Positions 12,122-23,455 of a DNA stretch of 64,000 nucleotides are shown here, in pieces. Below the pieces are notes generated by a model that had not been told where the DNA came from, did no database searches, and saw only the letters and a list, made by a program, of their open reading frames with translations. Each line of letters starts with the position of its first letter. Within the stretch, counting starts at the first letter, position 1. Where the stretch lies: the NCBI GenBank assembly GCA_001599715.1, contig BCHU01000012.1, positions 558,001-622,000 of the forward strand. The letters are read 5' to 3'. Position numbers and translations under genes: made by a program. This stretch comes from Phaeotremella fagi. Taxonomy: Eukaryota > Basidiomycota > Tremellomycetes > Tremellales > Phaeotremellaceae.

Positions 12122-15100
12122 TTAGATTCGTAACAATCCCTTTCCAGTGAAAGCAGCGTCTTTGCGTTGAGTGATTTCAACAAGAGGTTGTTGAGGTCTT
12201 CCATTATGAGAACCAGCAGTTCCTGGACGTTTAGTCCTGGGTCCAGTCTGTTCAGGTTGGACAGCGGCAATGAGATGTGGTTGAGTTTGTGCCAAGTCGA
12301 GACTCTTCACCGGGTATTAGTTTGGTCACAACGTATTGAATGAGTGTTGGAGACTTACTTTAGCGTCGTATACCGCCGCCATCAATTTCCAGGCTGTCGC
12401 TTCATCACTCGAAAATGTGAACACGTAATCAGATGGATCTTCGAATGTTGATGCTGGTTCAACTGTGTGAATCATCATCAGTTATGGAGAACGCTACAAT
12501 GGAAACTTTAACTTACCCCTCTTGATGACGAAGACATAGGGTTTAGGTGATTTATAAGCCCGCGTCATAGTGTAGATATCAACGAGTGAGGTTGATATAT
12601 GAAGTTCGTCCTTGTTCTAAGGAAAGAGTTAGTTTCATTCATCAAAAGACGTCAGACTTTCGACTAACCTTTTCATTTTTCGACATAAAGAGTTGTCCAC
12701 CTCGAGTTTCCAACCATCTCTTTGACCATTTACCTTTCTTAGATTCGTATTGAATGAAAGCGCCGTAAGAAGGTGCTTGCGTTGGTAAAGCCTAATTGAT
12801 GATAAAGTTAGAAATAGATCAATTAAAACAATGACATGACTTACCCTAGTCCAAGTTGGAACTCCACGATTACTTTGTCTGAAAACGAAACAATTGAATT
12901 TACACAAAGCGTCCCATCCTTTAACAATGTTTTGAGGTTGTTCGTACTCTCTGATCTGTCGATCTGTCCAGGTTGTCAGTTGCAATCGAACAGTTCATTA
13001 GAATCAGAACCTACCCAAACCCATCTCGGCAAATACTTCCACTAAGACCCAAGACATCCCAGGAGTAAGACCACTCAAATGACCACGTTCCAAAGCAGCA
13101 ACCAAGACTTGTCTTGTCGAAGTTTCCAATCCCAATTCAAGCGTTACTTTCGGGCCATCGAGTCCACCAACAAATGCCTTGGCATAAGTGAGGTTACAAA
13201 GGGGAGTGGTAGTAGGTGTTTTGAGGATATTGTCATCAAGTGAAGTTCCATGATGTTGATTGGAAGACGGTAATGTGGCAGATGACATTGCTCTTGATCG
13301 CTGTTTCGTCACTGTCGACATTGTTGAACCGATAGCGGATCTGTTCAACGTCTCTGATATCCTTGGTTCAGCCATGAATGTCGGTGAGAGGGGTGCAGGG
13401 ATAGGAGGAAGTCTCGCGGTCATCACTGAGGTAGCAGTATTTTGACGAGAGAAATCGGGTCTTCGAACAATTGATTGACTTGCAATCGGTTCATTACTAG
13501 GTAGAGATCGATTAGACTCCTGCGTCTCAGGACGTTTCGATTGAGGTCGAGAAATCATGGTTTCTAAGATTGGCGAGACAGCTGTGATCGAAGGAACGGT
13601 TTCAGAAGATGATGTCTTGGCTAATGGCTGAACAACTGAACCTCGGGTCGAGCTACGACCAGGGTGCCCCTCCATCGATGCTGGTTCCGTAGTGACATTC
13701 TCCGCTATTTTCAGAGTTATAATAGATTCTTGGGTCTGTTGACGAGAAGGTTGAACTCGAGTTGGCACAGTTTCGGTCGTCCCAGCTCGACTCAATTTCG
13801 GTGTGGCATCGAGAAGGGGTGAAGGGAAAGAAGAGGGCAAAAGAGGTGGTAAAGCTGCTTCTGAAGTTATAATCGGAGAGATCGAAGTACCAGATCTGGA
13901 CGAGTTCATAACCAATGGATCAGTCACTGATCGCTGTTTACCGTTCACAGCAACGTTAGAGGTTGTTCGAAGATTTTGAGATCGCATCCGAGATGGTCCA
14001 GTGGTTGCTGCAGCTGCCCAGGGGAAATCTCCAGTGGCATCTGAGGTCTTCCCATTCGAAACAATATCCTGTATATGACTTTTGGCCAACATACGTTGTA
14101 ATTTATCGTTGAGGATATCTGCTGGAATTCCACCTTCTCCGTCCCAAGATTTACTAGACGTATTCTCCACTTTCCTGTTGGCAGGTTGTCGTTCAGCTGG
14201 TCTACCTCTGGTCACTGATTTATCTTTGGCGTCTTGTTGAACCTGTAACACTTGAGGATGTAGTTGAGCCAATGGAATATCATCAGCTTGTTTATCCACG
14301 GCCGGTAATGGCTGAGTCTCGATACTTTGAGTACGAAGTTGACCAAGAGGGATATCATCGTCATGTTGCCCTTTCTGACGATTTCGACTAGCATTTCTTG
14401 AAGACCTAGGACTCTCGCTACCAGGTCTCGATACACCGTAATAAGTCCCAGTCCAAGCTAAACTGGTATCACCCGCTGCACCATCAGTAGCTTTCGTAGT
14501 TTCAGAACTATGAGCGGTTGTAGAAGTGGATTGTGTGAGACCAGTCTGAGCGGTCCCAGTTGTCGTGTTACCAGCTGCTGCTGTGGTGCTGTCACAATCT
14601 GAAGACGATCTAATTTCGGAATTACGTCTTGAATCGTTGTAATATACGCCGGTCCACTTTAGATCCATGTCCGTCGTTGAACCTTCCGCCGGTTTCTCAG
14701 TCACATCTGACGTGTGATAATAATCCGAAGACGACCGTCCAATATCGAGAACCTCCTTGTAATCAGTCTCCCCCAGTAATGGTCCACCAAAGTCAATAGA
14801 TGTCTTCAGTTTCTCAAAGTTGGGTAAAACGACGTCATCGAGTTTCGGAAACGCTCCTATCGCAGCTTCCCAACTCGCGGACGAGAAAGATGCTGAAGGA
14901 GATTCACTGATTGTAACAGGTTCGTTGGAGACTTCTTCTGCCGACACCTCTGGTTGATCGATGTTTTCAACATCTGAGACTTTCTTCTCTGATTTATCTT
15001 CCCCTTTATCTGAACCTGGCCATATACCCAGTTGTTCATACAGATCGAAAAAGGATGAACTCGTTGGAGGAGCTTTCAAACTCATACTCGTTGATCTAGA

Positions 15101-16722
15101 ACGAGGAAGAAGTCTGGGGGTAGTCACTAGAGGTGGAGTAGAGACTTGAGAGATGGAAGATTGAGGTGGAAGTGGGGGCAGAGGTGAGGTCGGTGGTGGT
15201 GTTAATGGAGAGACTGAATTGGGTGGAAGGGGTAACGATGTGTTGATGGTCAAGTTGGCTTGGTGCTGTGGATTTGAACTTCCTGGAGCTGGTTGTCGAT
15301 TTGACATGCTCGTCGGGGTTGGAAAGTATGGTGGATGAGGAGGTTGAAGAGGTGGACTTTCTCTTGGAATCGAAGATAGATCTTTCTGTGAAATTGGTGG
15401 AGCTAGTGTACTCTCCCGTCCTATCTCTACCACTGATGACGAACTTCCGATGAAATTTTGAGCGAAGTTGGTCGAGCTGGTCCTCTTAGGGATCGTTCTA
15501 GGTAAGAATTCTGGTGTTTCCAATGGTACACTAAGTGGACCACTTTCCCTACCGCTAAGATTCGCTAAACTTTTTGCTTTAGATAATTTGGGTCTGCCAG
15601 GTGTCATGAAATCTTTCAAATCTCTCATACTAGGTGAGTGTCGAGGTGATTTAGTTTGAGCCTTGAGATCCAAATTGCTACCGAAAGATCTCAGAGGTTT
15701 GTTTGCCGATAAATCCAACGTGGATGAGAAAGGATCTGGACGAAGGGTTGAATGGGGCGAATGAGAGAATGAATCTGCAAATGCTGAATTTGGTGGAGAG
15801 AGAGGTGTTTGATTTATCCTCCTTGAATTTCCCAGCGGTGTAGGCGGCGCTAAGGAAGCGAACGCTTTACCTAGTTGATGATCTGATCGCTGTCCTTTCG
15901 AACCAGCTAATGAAGGTACAGGTGGAATATTTTCTGAAGGATGAGCATATGCTTCACGAAGAGCTGTTGAGGATTTCGATCTAAAAATCTTTTGAACACT
16001 GCGTTTCCATTTTGATGTTGACTCCTTTGTTTCGACTGGAAGGGGATGGCCGTGATCGAAATGAGATCTAGTTGGGTAGGATATTGGTGAGGTGAATGGA
16101 CCCGTTGATAGTGCTGGAGAAGTTGAAGTGACAAATGAAGATGGAGTATCTGGTAATGGAGGTAATGGAGGAACGTCAAACTACAGATTGATTGATTGTT
16201 TGTTAGAGAAATCAAACGACGCTAATGATCCTGACTAACTGTTTCATCTGAGCCCAGGCTCAATTCTCCCTTCCGTCCTTTCCCCTTCAACATGCTTTTG
16301 CTTTCTTTCTTCTTGAGACTTTTCAAGGACTTTGAATCCATTTCCCCTGTCGACACACCTTTGGAAGTCTCTGGAGTTTTTCGATTCCAACTCCAAGGAC
16401 TTGGAGATTCTGGAATGTCCCTCGTTGCAATTGAAGAAACCATGGCACTTCTACTACGTGTTCCTGCAGTTGCTCTACCAATCTTTGTATTCTTATCAAC
16501 GCTGGATGTAGCTGTCGAACTCGATGCTCTAGATTTGAACGATTCGTTGTCGTTCCATCCACCTTCCTGAGGGTGGATACCGATTGAATAATTGTCCGCA
16601 GGAGGTTCAGAATATTGATAAATAAGATCGTCGACGTTTTGATTTTGAAAATCTTTGGATTGCCTTGATGATGCGTAGTAAGAAGTTTGATTACTTCTGG
16701 ATGAGTTTTTGATTAACGGCAT
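12122..16722 (-). CDS. Large RA-PH domain adaptor, MRL/Grb7-like domain order
   Basis: About 1,400 residues. The first thousand or so are disordered and Ser/Thr/Pro-rich, with polyproline runs such as SPLTPPPTSPLPPLPPQ and repeats of DLKWTGVYY and SLAWTGTYYG. Near the C-terminus a Ras-association-like domain begins at KAFVGGLDGPKVTLEL and includes MSWVLVEVFAEMGL and REYEQPQNIVKGWD. A PH domain follows directly (YGAFIQYESKKGKW, WLETRGGQLFMSK, KPYVFVIKR, EATAWKLMAAVYDAK). The RA-PH tandem after a proline-rich region is the order seen in animal MRL (RIAM/lamellipodin) and Grb7 proteins, which link small GTPases and membrane lipid to actin. The last short exon ends at TAA 12122-12124. The cortical or polarity role is inferred. 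The start is the ATG at 16720-16722. Confidence 0.78.
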
Positions 16723-18422
16723 ATCAAGATATGTAGATCTGCTGCCAGCAGTAGGAGAGATTATGAGTTTGAGGCGTGGTCCAGGCTGAACACCAATTAA
16801 TTACTGAGATTTCGGTCTGTATCTTATCACAAGGTTCTCCTACACTTTAGATGGTATGTTTGTTGGTGTTCGATGGAGATAGTTGAGATGAAGATGAGTT
16901 AACAAGATGACAAAACGCTCTCAAGTTGTTGATCATGATGTAGATGCGTTGTTGTTGTCGTCGGAACTCAAAACAGCCAAAAAACACTTTTGCCCTGAAA
17001 ATAATCACATCCATTGGATACTCTTTAGGATCGTCAACAAAGTTCCACCGTTCCTTCTTTTCACAATCGCTAACTTACCTTAGAGCATGGTGTCATCAGC
17101 TGTGAGATATCGTCAAGGTATCGTTATCCATTGTACTGAGTTTTCCCTCAAACTCAATTGAAGATTTGGAATCATCAAAACTTTCATCTTCGTTCTCTAT
17201 TCAATATCCCCGGGTGTCGACTTATTTATCACAACAAACAAAACAGTAGATCAAAAGTAAGCGTCAATTTTGAATTGTCATCCTACCTTAATGAAAAGCA
17301 TAATTTTCATTTGAAAACTTATTTACTGTTCTGGATCTAACTTGACTGCTTGCCATCATGGAAATACTTTAGGACTTTGAAGAACAACTTTGTTCTTCGA
17401 TATGATCGTCAGTCGCCGTCTAAAGACAAAAGGATCGGGAACCAAACAACTTCGATAGTGTCTTTCACTGGTCAAACCTCCAGAGCGGTTATTGGGACTG
17501 AGCTGATACTTATGAGCTGTAGATCTACTAAACCTTCTAACACTAACGATTTCACGCTTGGGAAATTCTGAACGAGACGCGACTGATTTTTCAAAATCAG
17601 CAAGGATACAAACAGGACCAATGCTCGACAAGATCAATGCTAGTCACATTGCTTTCTCAAACGTTCAGGCAACCTGGAAATTTGACAACCAACAATGCAA
17701 GAGAAACCTTTTTTCAAGACCTTAGTAGCAGTTGAAGAACTCTATGTATTCCGTGGTTTCTGATGAAAATCGCTCTTATTAACTATCAGTATTATACTGA
17801 ACGGAGGAGTATGGTGTACTTACTGTATCTCTACGCAAGGGAGTTATTGGATTCATCCATTCTTCTATATCCTCACCTAGAACACAGTTTCAAAGGACAT
17901 TGTTCATACTCATGCATGGAATATCGAATTTCACTTGGAAGATTTGGTCCAATTGGTCTCACGCACGGACTCTCATTGCTGGTCACGCGCCTGATTTTCT
18001 TCAACTCATGATCACTTCTTCCCTCTTCATCTCAAGTTTCATTCAACTTACATACCTAACTGTAATCTACTTCTCACCGTTAATCTCCCTCACCGCTTTG
18101 CTTTCGACAAGACACCTTCTTCATTGTAAACCTTAACTCCTCCCCAACGTTGCTTGAACCATTTTAGTTTTACTCGTTCGGACCGTAACTACTTACCATC
18201 ACCTTTACTGTTTTCGCTCCTCTCATTTGTTACATTTGCATACGGTTTTCTTTCGGTCTGTTTCTGGATAAGACTGATTACAATACAGTGTCCTTGATGG
18301 TCCTTGATATTCGTCTTCTTGTGAGTCACTTCATTTCTCCAAGCATAGCTCCAAATACTGATCCTGCTCAGACAGCTTTCATTAATTCCATCAACTCCGC
18401 ATCCAAATCGTCTATCTTCACC
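16723..18422. other. Long intergenic region
   Basis: About 1.7 kb between divergent genes. The small open frames (17158-18136) show no splice pattern or known motif. The segment near 18100-18290 is C/T-rich, as in other leaders here. No tRNA or snoRNA box pattern was found by eye. Confidence 0.4.
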
Positions 18423-20255
18423 ATGGGTATCTCCTTCGAACTTGATCCCAGAATCAGTTTTGTTAAAGCCGAAAACAAAGATGCTAAAGAAGATCTGAAA
18501 ACAAATCCTTTCCTAGATCTATCTAAACCCAAGGAATTAAAGATGAAAAGCATACGGGAAGAGATGGAATTTCTTCGTTGGTGTTACATGGAGAAATTTG
18601 AGGTAGATAAATTCTTCAACTTCTTCAACACGAACTAATACGGATTTCATTAGCGTGAAATAGACTTCTCTAAAATCGATGGTACCCGATTGTTAACTCA
18701 ACTCTCCACTCTATACGTCAACGTCGATTATCCTAATATCTCAACTAGAATGAAAAGACTCGCTGAATTACTACCCTTCACCCCACCTTCAGAGGGAACA
18801 CACCCAGATCAATCATCTCTTTTGTCTCCTTCTCCTCAAGATACAATCCGGGTGTTGGTTTTATATTTTGTTCGAAAATGGGAAGAATGGCTGTACTTGG
18901 GATTGGATCAAGTAGAAGCTGCTCGTCATGCCCAAGGAAGAACTCTTACCCTCTCTCGATCCCCCTTTGGACGCCGATTTGATATCAAGGGAGAATCCGA
19001 TACCTACATCTCAGTCGTCGGTCAGCGTTTCTCATTCTCAATCGGTAACGCTTTCGATGCTATTCCAGATTTCACGAGGTTACTCAGGTGTGCTCATCCA
19101 GGTGTCAGAGCACTTATCAGGGAGGCTCTGATTTGGGAAGCGGATAACCTCAGATTTAATCCTTTCAACCCTCTAAGACATCTACTATTATTCGAAATGC
19201 TATACAGTTTACTGGCTAGTGCGAACTCTACCAACGACATGGATTTAGTTCGAGATTGTCAAACGTTATCTATGCTGGCGAACCTTGATACAATCTGCGT
19301 CTGGACCGAATTATTGTCTTTGATACCGAGAACCACAACAGTTGAAGACTTCACTCGCTGCTTAGAAGAACTTGGATCCAATTCGGATCATAGAACCGTA
19401 CACGCTTCCAATTACAGAAGGATCAAAGAATGGAGAACAGTTGTACATGTGGCCACTGAGCTGGGAGGTCTAATAGGGGCTGACAACCTCGCCGTCTTCT
19501 ATCGTTCCAAGGGATCTTGTCCAACGGTTTTGACAAGAGTCCAAGCTTCACGTCAGTTGACAGATTTCGATTACGGTAAATCAGGTTCGCAGACAGAAGA
19601 GGAAGCTCTTTCTACTCATTCAGATGATGATGGTCCTATTCTCCCTCTCGAATACCTTGACTCGGTTCCTAATCTGCAACCTTATCATACAAACGGTCCA
19701 GGCTCAGAAACGCTTAAGGTAACAATAGCACAGGATACCGAACACCACCCATCCTCGAACGACTCGACATACTTCACTCCCGTCGAAGAGATCTCTGAGA
19801 ACACCATTAAAGATACTGCTAGTCCAATCGTCTCGATACCACCTTTACCAAAAGTTCGACCTCGTCCACGATTTTGGTCACTCGACGGCACAAATCAATT
19901 AGGATCAACATTACCAGTTTCTTCTTCTGCAAATGAAACTGACGTCATCGTCAAAACTGCTCGACCTAAATTATCAATCCGAACACATGATTTAGAACCT
20001 CGACATCAACATTTGCGCGAAGACACTGTTGTTGGTGATAGAACTGATGATGGAAATATCACTAAAAACCCTAAAAAAGTTCGATGGGCTGAAAGGGCAG
20101 GGAAAGTTAGGGATTGTATAACTAGAGGTAACTGGTTCTACAAGGATTCTGAACCTAATTCAATTGAGAACGAAACGCTCAGAGTTCTACAATCGGTATC
20201 TAGTAAGTTGGAATTGTGGAAAAAGGAGGGTTGTTGGGAACGTGAAAAGTTGTAA
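18423..20255 (+). CDS. Unknown protein, first of a tandem pair
   Basis: Two exons (intron 18603-18653) encode about 593 residues. The start is the ATG in the CACCATGG context; another in-frame ATG lies at 18297. The N-terminal half is helical and looks folded: VLVLYFVRKWEEWLYLGLD, DTYISVVGQRFSFSIGN, LIREALIWEADNLRFNP, PLRHLLLFEMLYSLL. The C-terminal 250 residues are Ser/Thr/Pro-rich and probably disordered, ending with a short basic WAERAGKVRDC patch. No known domain is recognised. The next gene downstream, on the same strand, shows the same order of several hydrophobic blocks and may be a distant paralog. Confidence 0.72.
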
Positions 20256-20795
20256 ATTTGTAGCTTTTAGTTCAATGAAGATGGGTTTTTGTGACTTGTA
20301 CTTTGGTTTTTTGATATCTCTTGTAAGGATGGATATTAGGATGTAGCTGTATCCTGTCATTTTGTCTGATCATTCTGAGCATCGCTAGCATGCATAGTAT
20401 GGTATATTACAGTAGGGAGAGCATTACTGAAACTACACACTGTAAAGTACTGTACTGTATATTGTTTTGGGTGGCAAACGAGACATTTAGCGCGACTGAT
20501 TTTGCGAGAATCATTTCTTCTTCTTTTTGCTTTTCATGTCTCTCACTCTCTTAATTTACTGTCATCTTATTTTCTTTCGTTATTCTAGTAAGTACATTTT
20601 CAGATGACTTTTGATGCAATCGCTATCATATGCAGTTATCTGATGTTCCATAGAAGATTTGTTAACGACCCCTCAACTCTTTCACTCAAATTCTCAATCA
20701 ATTCCATCATCAGTAACCTGAAACAACAAGAATCACACCCAACTACCGGACTGGATTTCTTCGCACATTCGTTCTTGGCACATTCCCTCCTCATC
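20256..20795. other. Spacer between the tandem genes
   Basis: About 540 bases. An open frame from the ATG at 20604 reads in frame into the next gene and may be its true start, adding 64 residues. Otherwise only 3' sequence and a T/C-rich promoter stretch (20515-20590) are seen. Confidence 0.45.
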
Positions 20796-22141
20796 ATGTC
20801 CGATCCCCAACTCACACAAACGAATGATCCCGACCTTCCACTCGCCTATACCTTCTCACTGATCGAAGACTTTGTTCCCTACCGTTCCGAAGCGCAGGAT
20901 TATCTCGATGCATATTTTGCTGGGGAGTTGAATACAAGATTCCTCGATGATGGAGAAAGGATCAAAGAGAAAGTGGTTGTTGAAGCTATGGAGCAACGTA
21001 GAAGAGAAAACGCTAATGAACTTGAAGTGAGTCATTCAACCTTTTTATCCTTGCTGAGGTTGACGTATTATTTTAACAGAAAAACCTCGAAAATCATGTC
21101 ATCAACCATCATGTCTTTAGTAACAGACTTAACAGTTTACACGATGAACATTCAGTATATCAACAAAATAAGAAATTGGATTTCTTAGCTACTGTGTTGG
21201 GTCTACGAAAACTTCTTTGGACCATCAGTCAAAAACTCGCTCGTAGTTTTTCAGTCAGCAAAAGAAATAAAGTGGTGATAGAGACTGTTCTCTTGGTTTT
21301 CGTTAGAGAATATGAAGATAAAGCTTTTAAAGAAATCGATGAAAAATGGGAAAAGATGATTCAAAGGAATCAATCAACTCTTCATTTGATTGATGAAACC
21401 AAACTCGAGGATTCGATTCGAAGATATCTATCTCCTCATGATTGTTATATCAAAATTGGTAAACTTGAAGATATTTCACCTTTATTCTCAGATTTCATTA
21501 CTGGTATTCATCGAAATCTCTTAAAACTGGTTTGGAAAGCTTCAAAGGACCTCATGGGTGAGATCTTAAGATCACATGGTGAAGGTTCTCAAGCGTTACG
21601 ATATCTATTCCTAGAAGAGGTTTTACGAGCTATCGATAGTACTCCCAGAGGATCAGGGATCGGTATGATTTCTCAAAATCGGTTCGAATACGGTACGATT
21701 GTCGATAGTTTCACAATTCATGGTGGTCGAGAATTACAAATGGTTATCAAAGACGGATGGGAGGGTGTTAGAGCAAGTGAACAAACGTTTGCTCATCGAA
21801 GACGAATTCATCGTATGCGTTCTTTCGACAGTTGTGCAACTACTATTCTCGAGGTTCCCGAAGCAGAATCAGAACCGGAACCGATACCTTCAACCAGTTC
21901 ATCGGTTTCTGTGCCAATTGAATCTGGCCCACTGGAATGGCCGACAATATCCCTCCTTCCCATATCAACGGACAACAGTGTTCACCTCCTCATACCAAAC
22001 CGGGCACCGTGTAGAAAGACTCATCATGGAAAACCCACTGCAACAAAGGAGGATCTCGATGCCATTAACGGAATCATTTTCCTATTTTTACTGTTAGGAT
22101 CAATAGGATGGTTCTGTCGTCACAGCATCCAGGAATTGTGA
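20796..22141 (+). CDS. Unknown protein with C-terminal membrane anchor, second of a tandem pair
   Basis: Two exons (intron 21027-21079) encode 430 residues from the ATG at 20796, or about 494 if the in-frame ATG at 20604 is used. The helical core has VLLVFVREYEDKAFKEID, DCYIKIGKLEDISPLF and ALRYLFLEEVLRAID. These line up in order with matching blocks of the upstream gene. Unlike it, this protein ends in one hydrophobic helix (IIFLFLLLGSIGWFC) followed by RHSIQEL, a tail-anchor layout. No known domain is recognised. The two share strand and order but have separate 5' regions. Confidence 0.72.
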
Positions 22142-22569
22142 GTAGTTAAAAAAAATATGCCTGATGTACGTATTGACGCTTTATGCAGCTTGTCTTCTTT
22201 GTGAGTGGTAGATAGAATGTACAATATGCAATAATGTACATACTGATGAACTTCATACAGATTCGACCTTTTCGCCATAGTGTTTTTAGTTTCACTAAAA
22301 TTGGTACCGAGGTTTTTTGGCTATTGATCGAGCTTGGGGAGCCTATGTTTTTACGGTACATACTCAGAAAGTGGGAGGAACCAGGTGGTAAAGTCGAGTA
22401 GTTTCTTTCAAACTGTATCATGGGGAGATAGACGAATGTAACATGAAAGATATATGAAAAATTTCACAAAACACACCAAATTTCAAGATCCAATATATTC
22501 ACTCCGTTCCAACGAATAAACCTTTATTATTCCTTTCCCGTCTTCACTGATAGTCTCACCAACCCGATT
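22142..22569. other. Convergent 3' region
   Basis: About 430 bases between two convergent stops. Only AT-rich 3' flanking sequence is seen, and no supported gene. Confidence 0.45.
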
Positions 22570-23041
22570 CTAGCCTTTGATGAAAGCTTCGATCTTCTTC
22601 ATAAGAGCGGGATAACGATTGGTACAAGACTAGATCGAGTAGATCATCAGCGAAAGAAAGCAAAACAGTGAAAACCACCTTTTGATCTCTTCCAACAGCT
22701 TCAGCAACTTTAGCCCAACCAGGTGAAGTCCTCGGATGAACCATGGAAAACATTTTCCAATCTTCTTCACCAGTCCATCCTTTCCCTGAACCTCTACCCC
22801 CGCCACCATTGGTATTACCATTCTTCTTAGGTGATTTGACCTTCTTCTTCGGTGAACCACCTTCTTCCTCTGACCCCTCTGAACCACCTTCAGTTTTAGG
22901 TTTGTATTCTATCTCATCTTCTCCTTCTGATGAAAACGATGAGGAGTTTTGGGGCTTGGTTTTGGTTTTAGTTGGCGTTTTCGGTTTTTCGTATGGTTTG
23001 GAAGGTTTTTTGATTTCTGATTTGGAAGGTATTGAAGGCAT
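22570..23041 (-). CDS. Small SANT/Myb-like DNA-binding protein
   Basis: About 140 residues in two exons. The first 85 residues are Lys/Pro/Ser/Glu-rich and disordered, with basic PKKKVKSPKK that could serve as a nuclear signal. The C-terminal 50 residues read GKGWTGEEDWKMFSM, then GWAKVAEAVGRD, then across the intron SCTNRYPALMKKIE. This is a SANT/Myb repeat with the expected helix 3 (xSCxNRY). Many tremellomycete and other fungal proteins carry one such terminal repeat. A role in transcription or chromatin is inferred. The stop is TAG at 22570-22572; the minus-strand ATG at 23041 is the only suitable start. Confidence 0.75.
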
Positions 23042-23455
23042 TTGAAGAGGAGGGGGGTTTGAGATCAGATGGTTACGATTTGGTGTTTAAGTAGTATGGA
23101 AAACGGAAGAAATCGAACTGAAGGAGGTGGTGTTGCAAGTGGCAGCTGTTCCGTGTTCATCTCACGTCAGCAATATTTTCTCTTCAAACCAGAAATATAC
23201 AATAAACTTACTTTGAAGGACTTGAATAATCCCTTTGAATATAATTATGAATTTGAAGAAGTTTTGGAAGTAGAAATGGAAATGAAAGGAGTGATTGGTG
23301 TTGTCACCTTGGCAACGACCACGACCACGACCACGAACACGAGGAGGAAAAAGATGGTCGTCAAGATAAATTTTTTGACCGTGCTGAAAGGATTTGCATA
23401 CAAATACACTGGTACTTAAAATACACAGATATCCTCAAGTCATCAAAGACCTCCA
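23042..23455. other. Intergenic region with a short hexanucleotide repeat
   Basis: About 410 bases upstream of the SANT gene. It contains three perfect ACGACC units plus a degenerate fourth (23315-23341). An open plus-strand frame here (23069-23419) owes much of its length to this biased composition and has no family match. Confidence 0.4.
23315..23341 (+). repeat. ACGACC microsatellite
   Basis: Three tandem ACGACC units followed by ACGAAC and ACG. It is a short simple repeat with no function visible. Confidence 0.7.

Noticed and set aside
11897..12133. Plus-strand open frame of 78 codons between the dioxygenase and the RA-PH gene
   Set aside because: Lys/Asn-rich, no motif, lies in the 3' region and overlaps the end of the RA-PH gene.
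12836..13045. Short plus-strand frame opposite the RA domain
   Set aside because: Overlaps exon-intron boundaries of the RA-PH gene and has no independent support.
13260..15659. Several plus-strand open frames opposite the RA-PH gene
   Set aside because: Shadows of the long minus-strand exon 13004-15718, which has a coherent C-terminal domain structure.
17158..18136. Cluster of small open frames before the tandem unknown genes
   Set aside because: No join between them gives a longer protein, and none has a recognised motif.
19940..19947. Another TGACGTCA palindrome
   Set aside because: Inside the coding exon of the gene at 18423-20255; likely chance.
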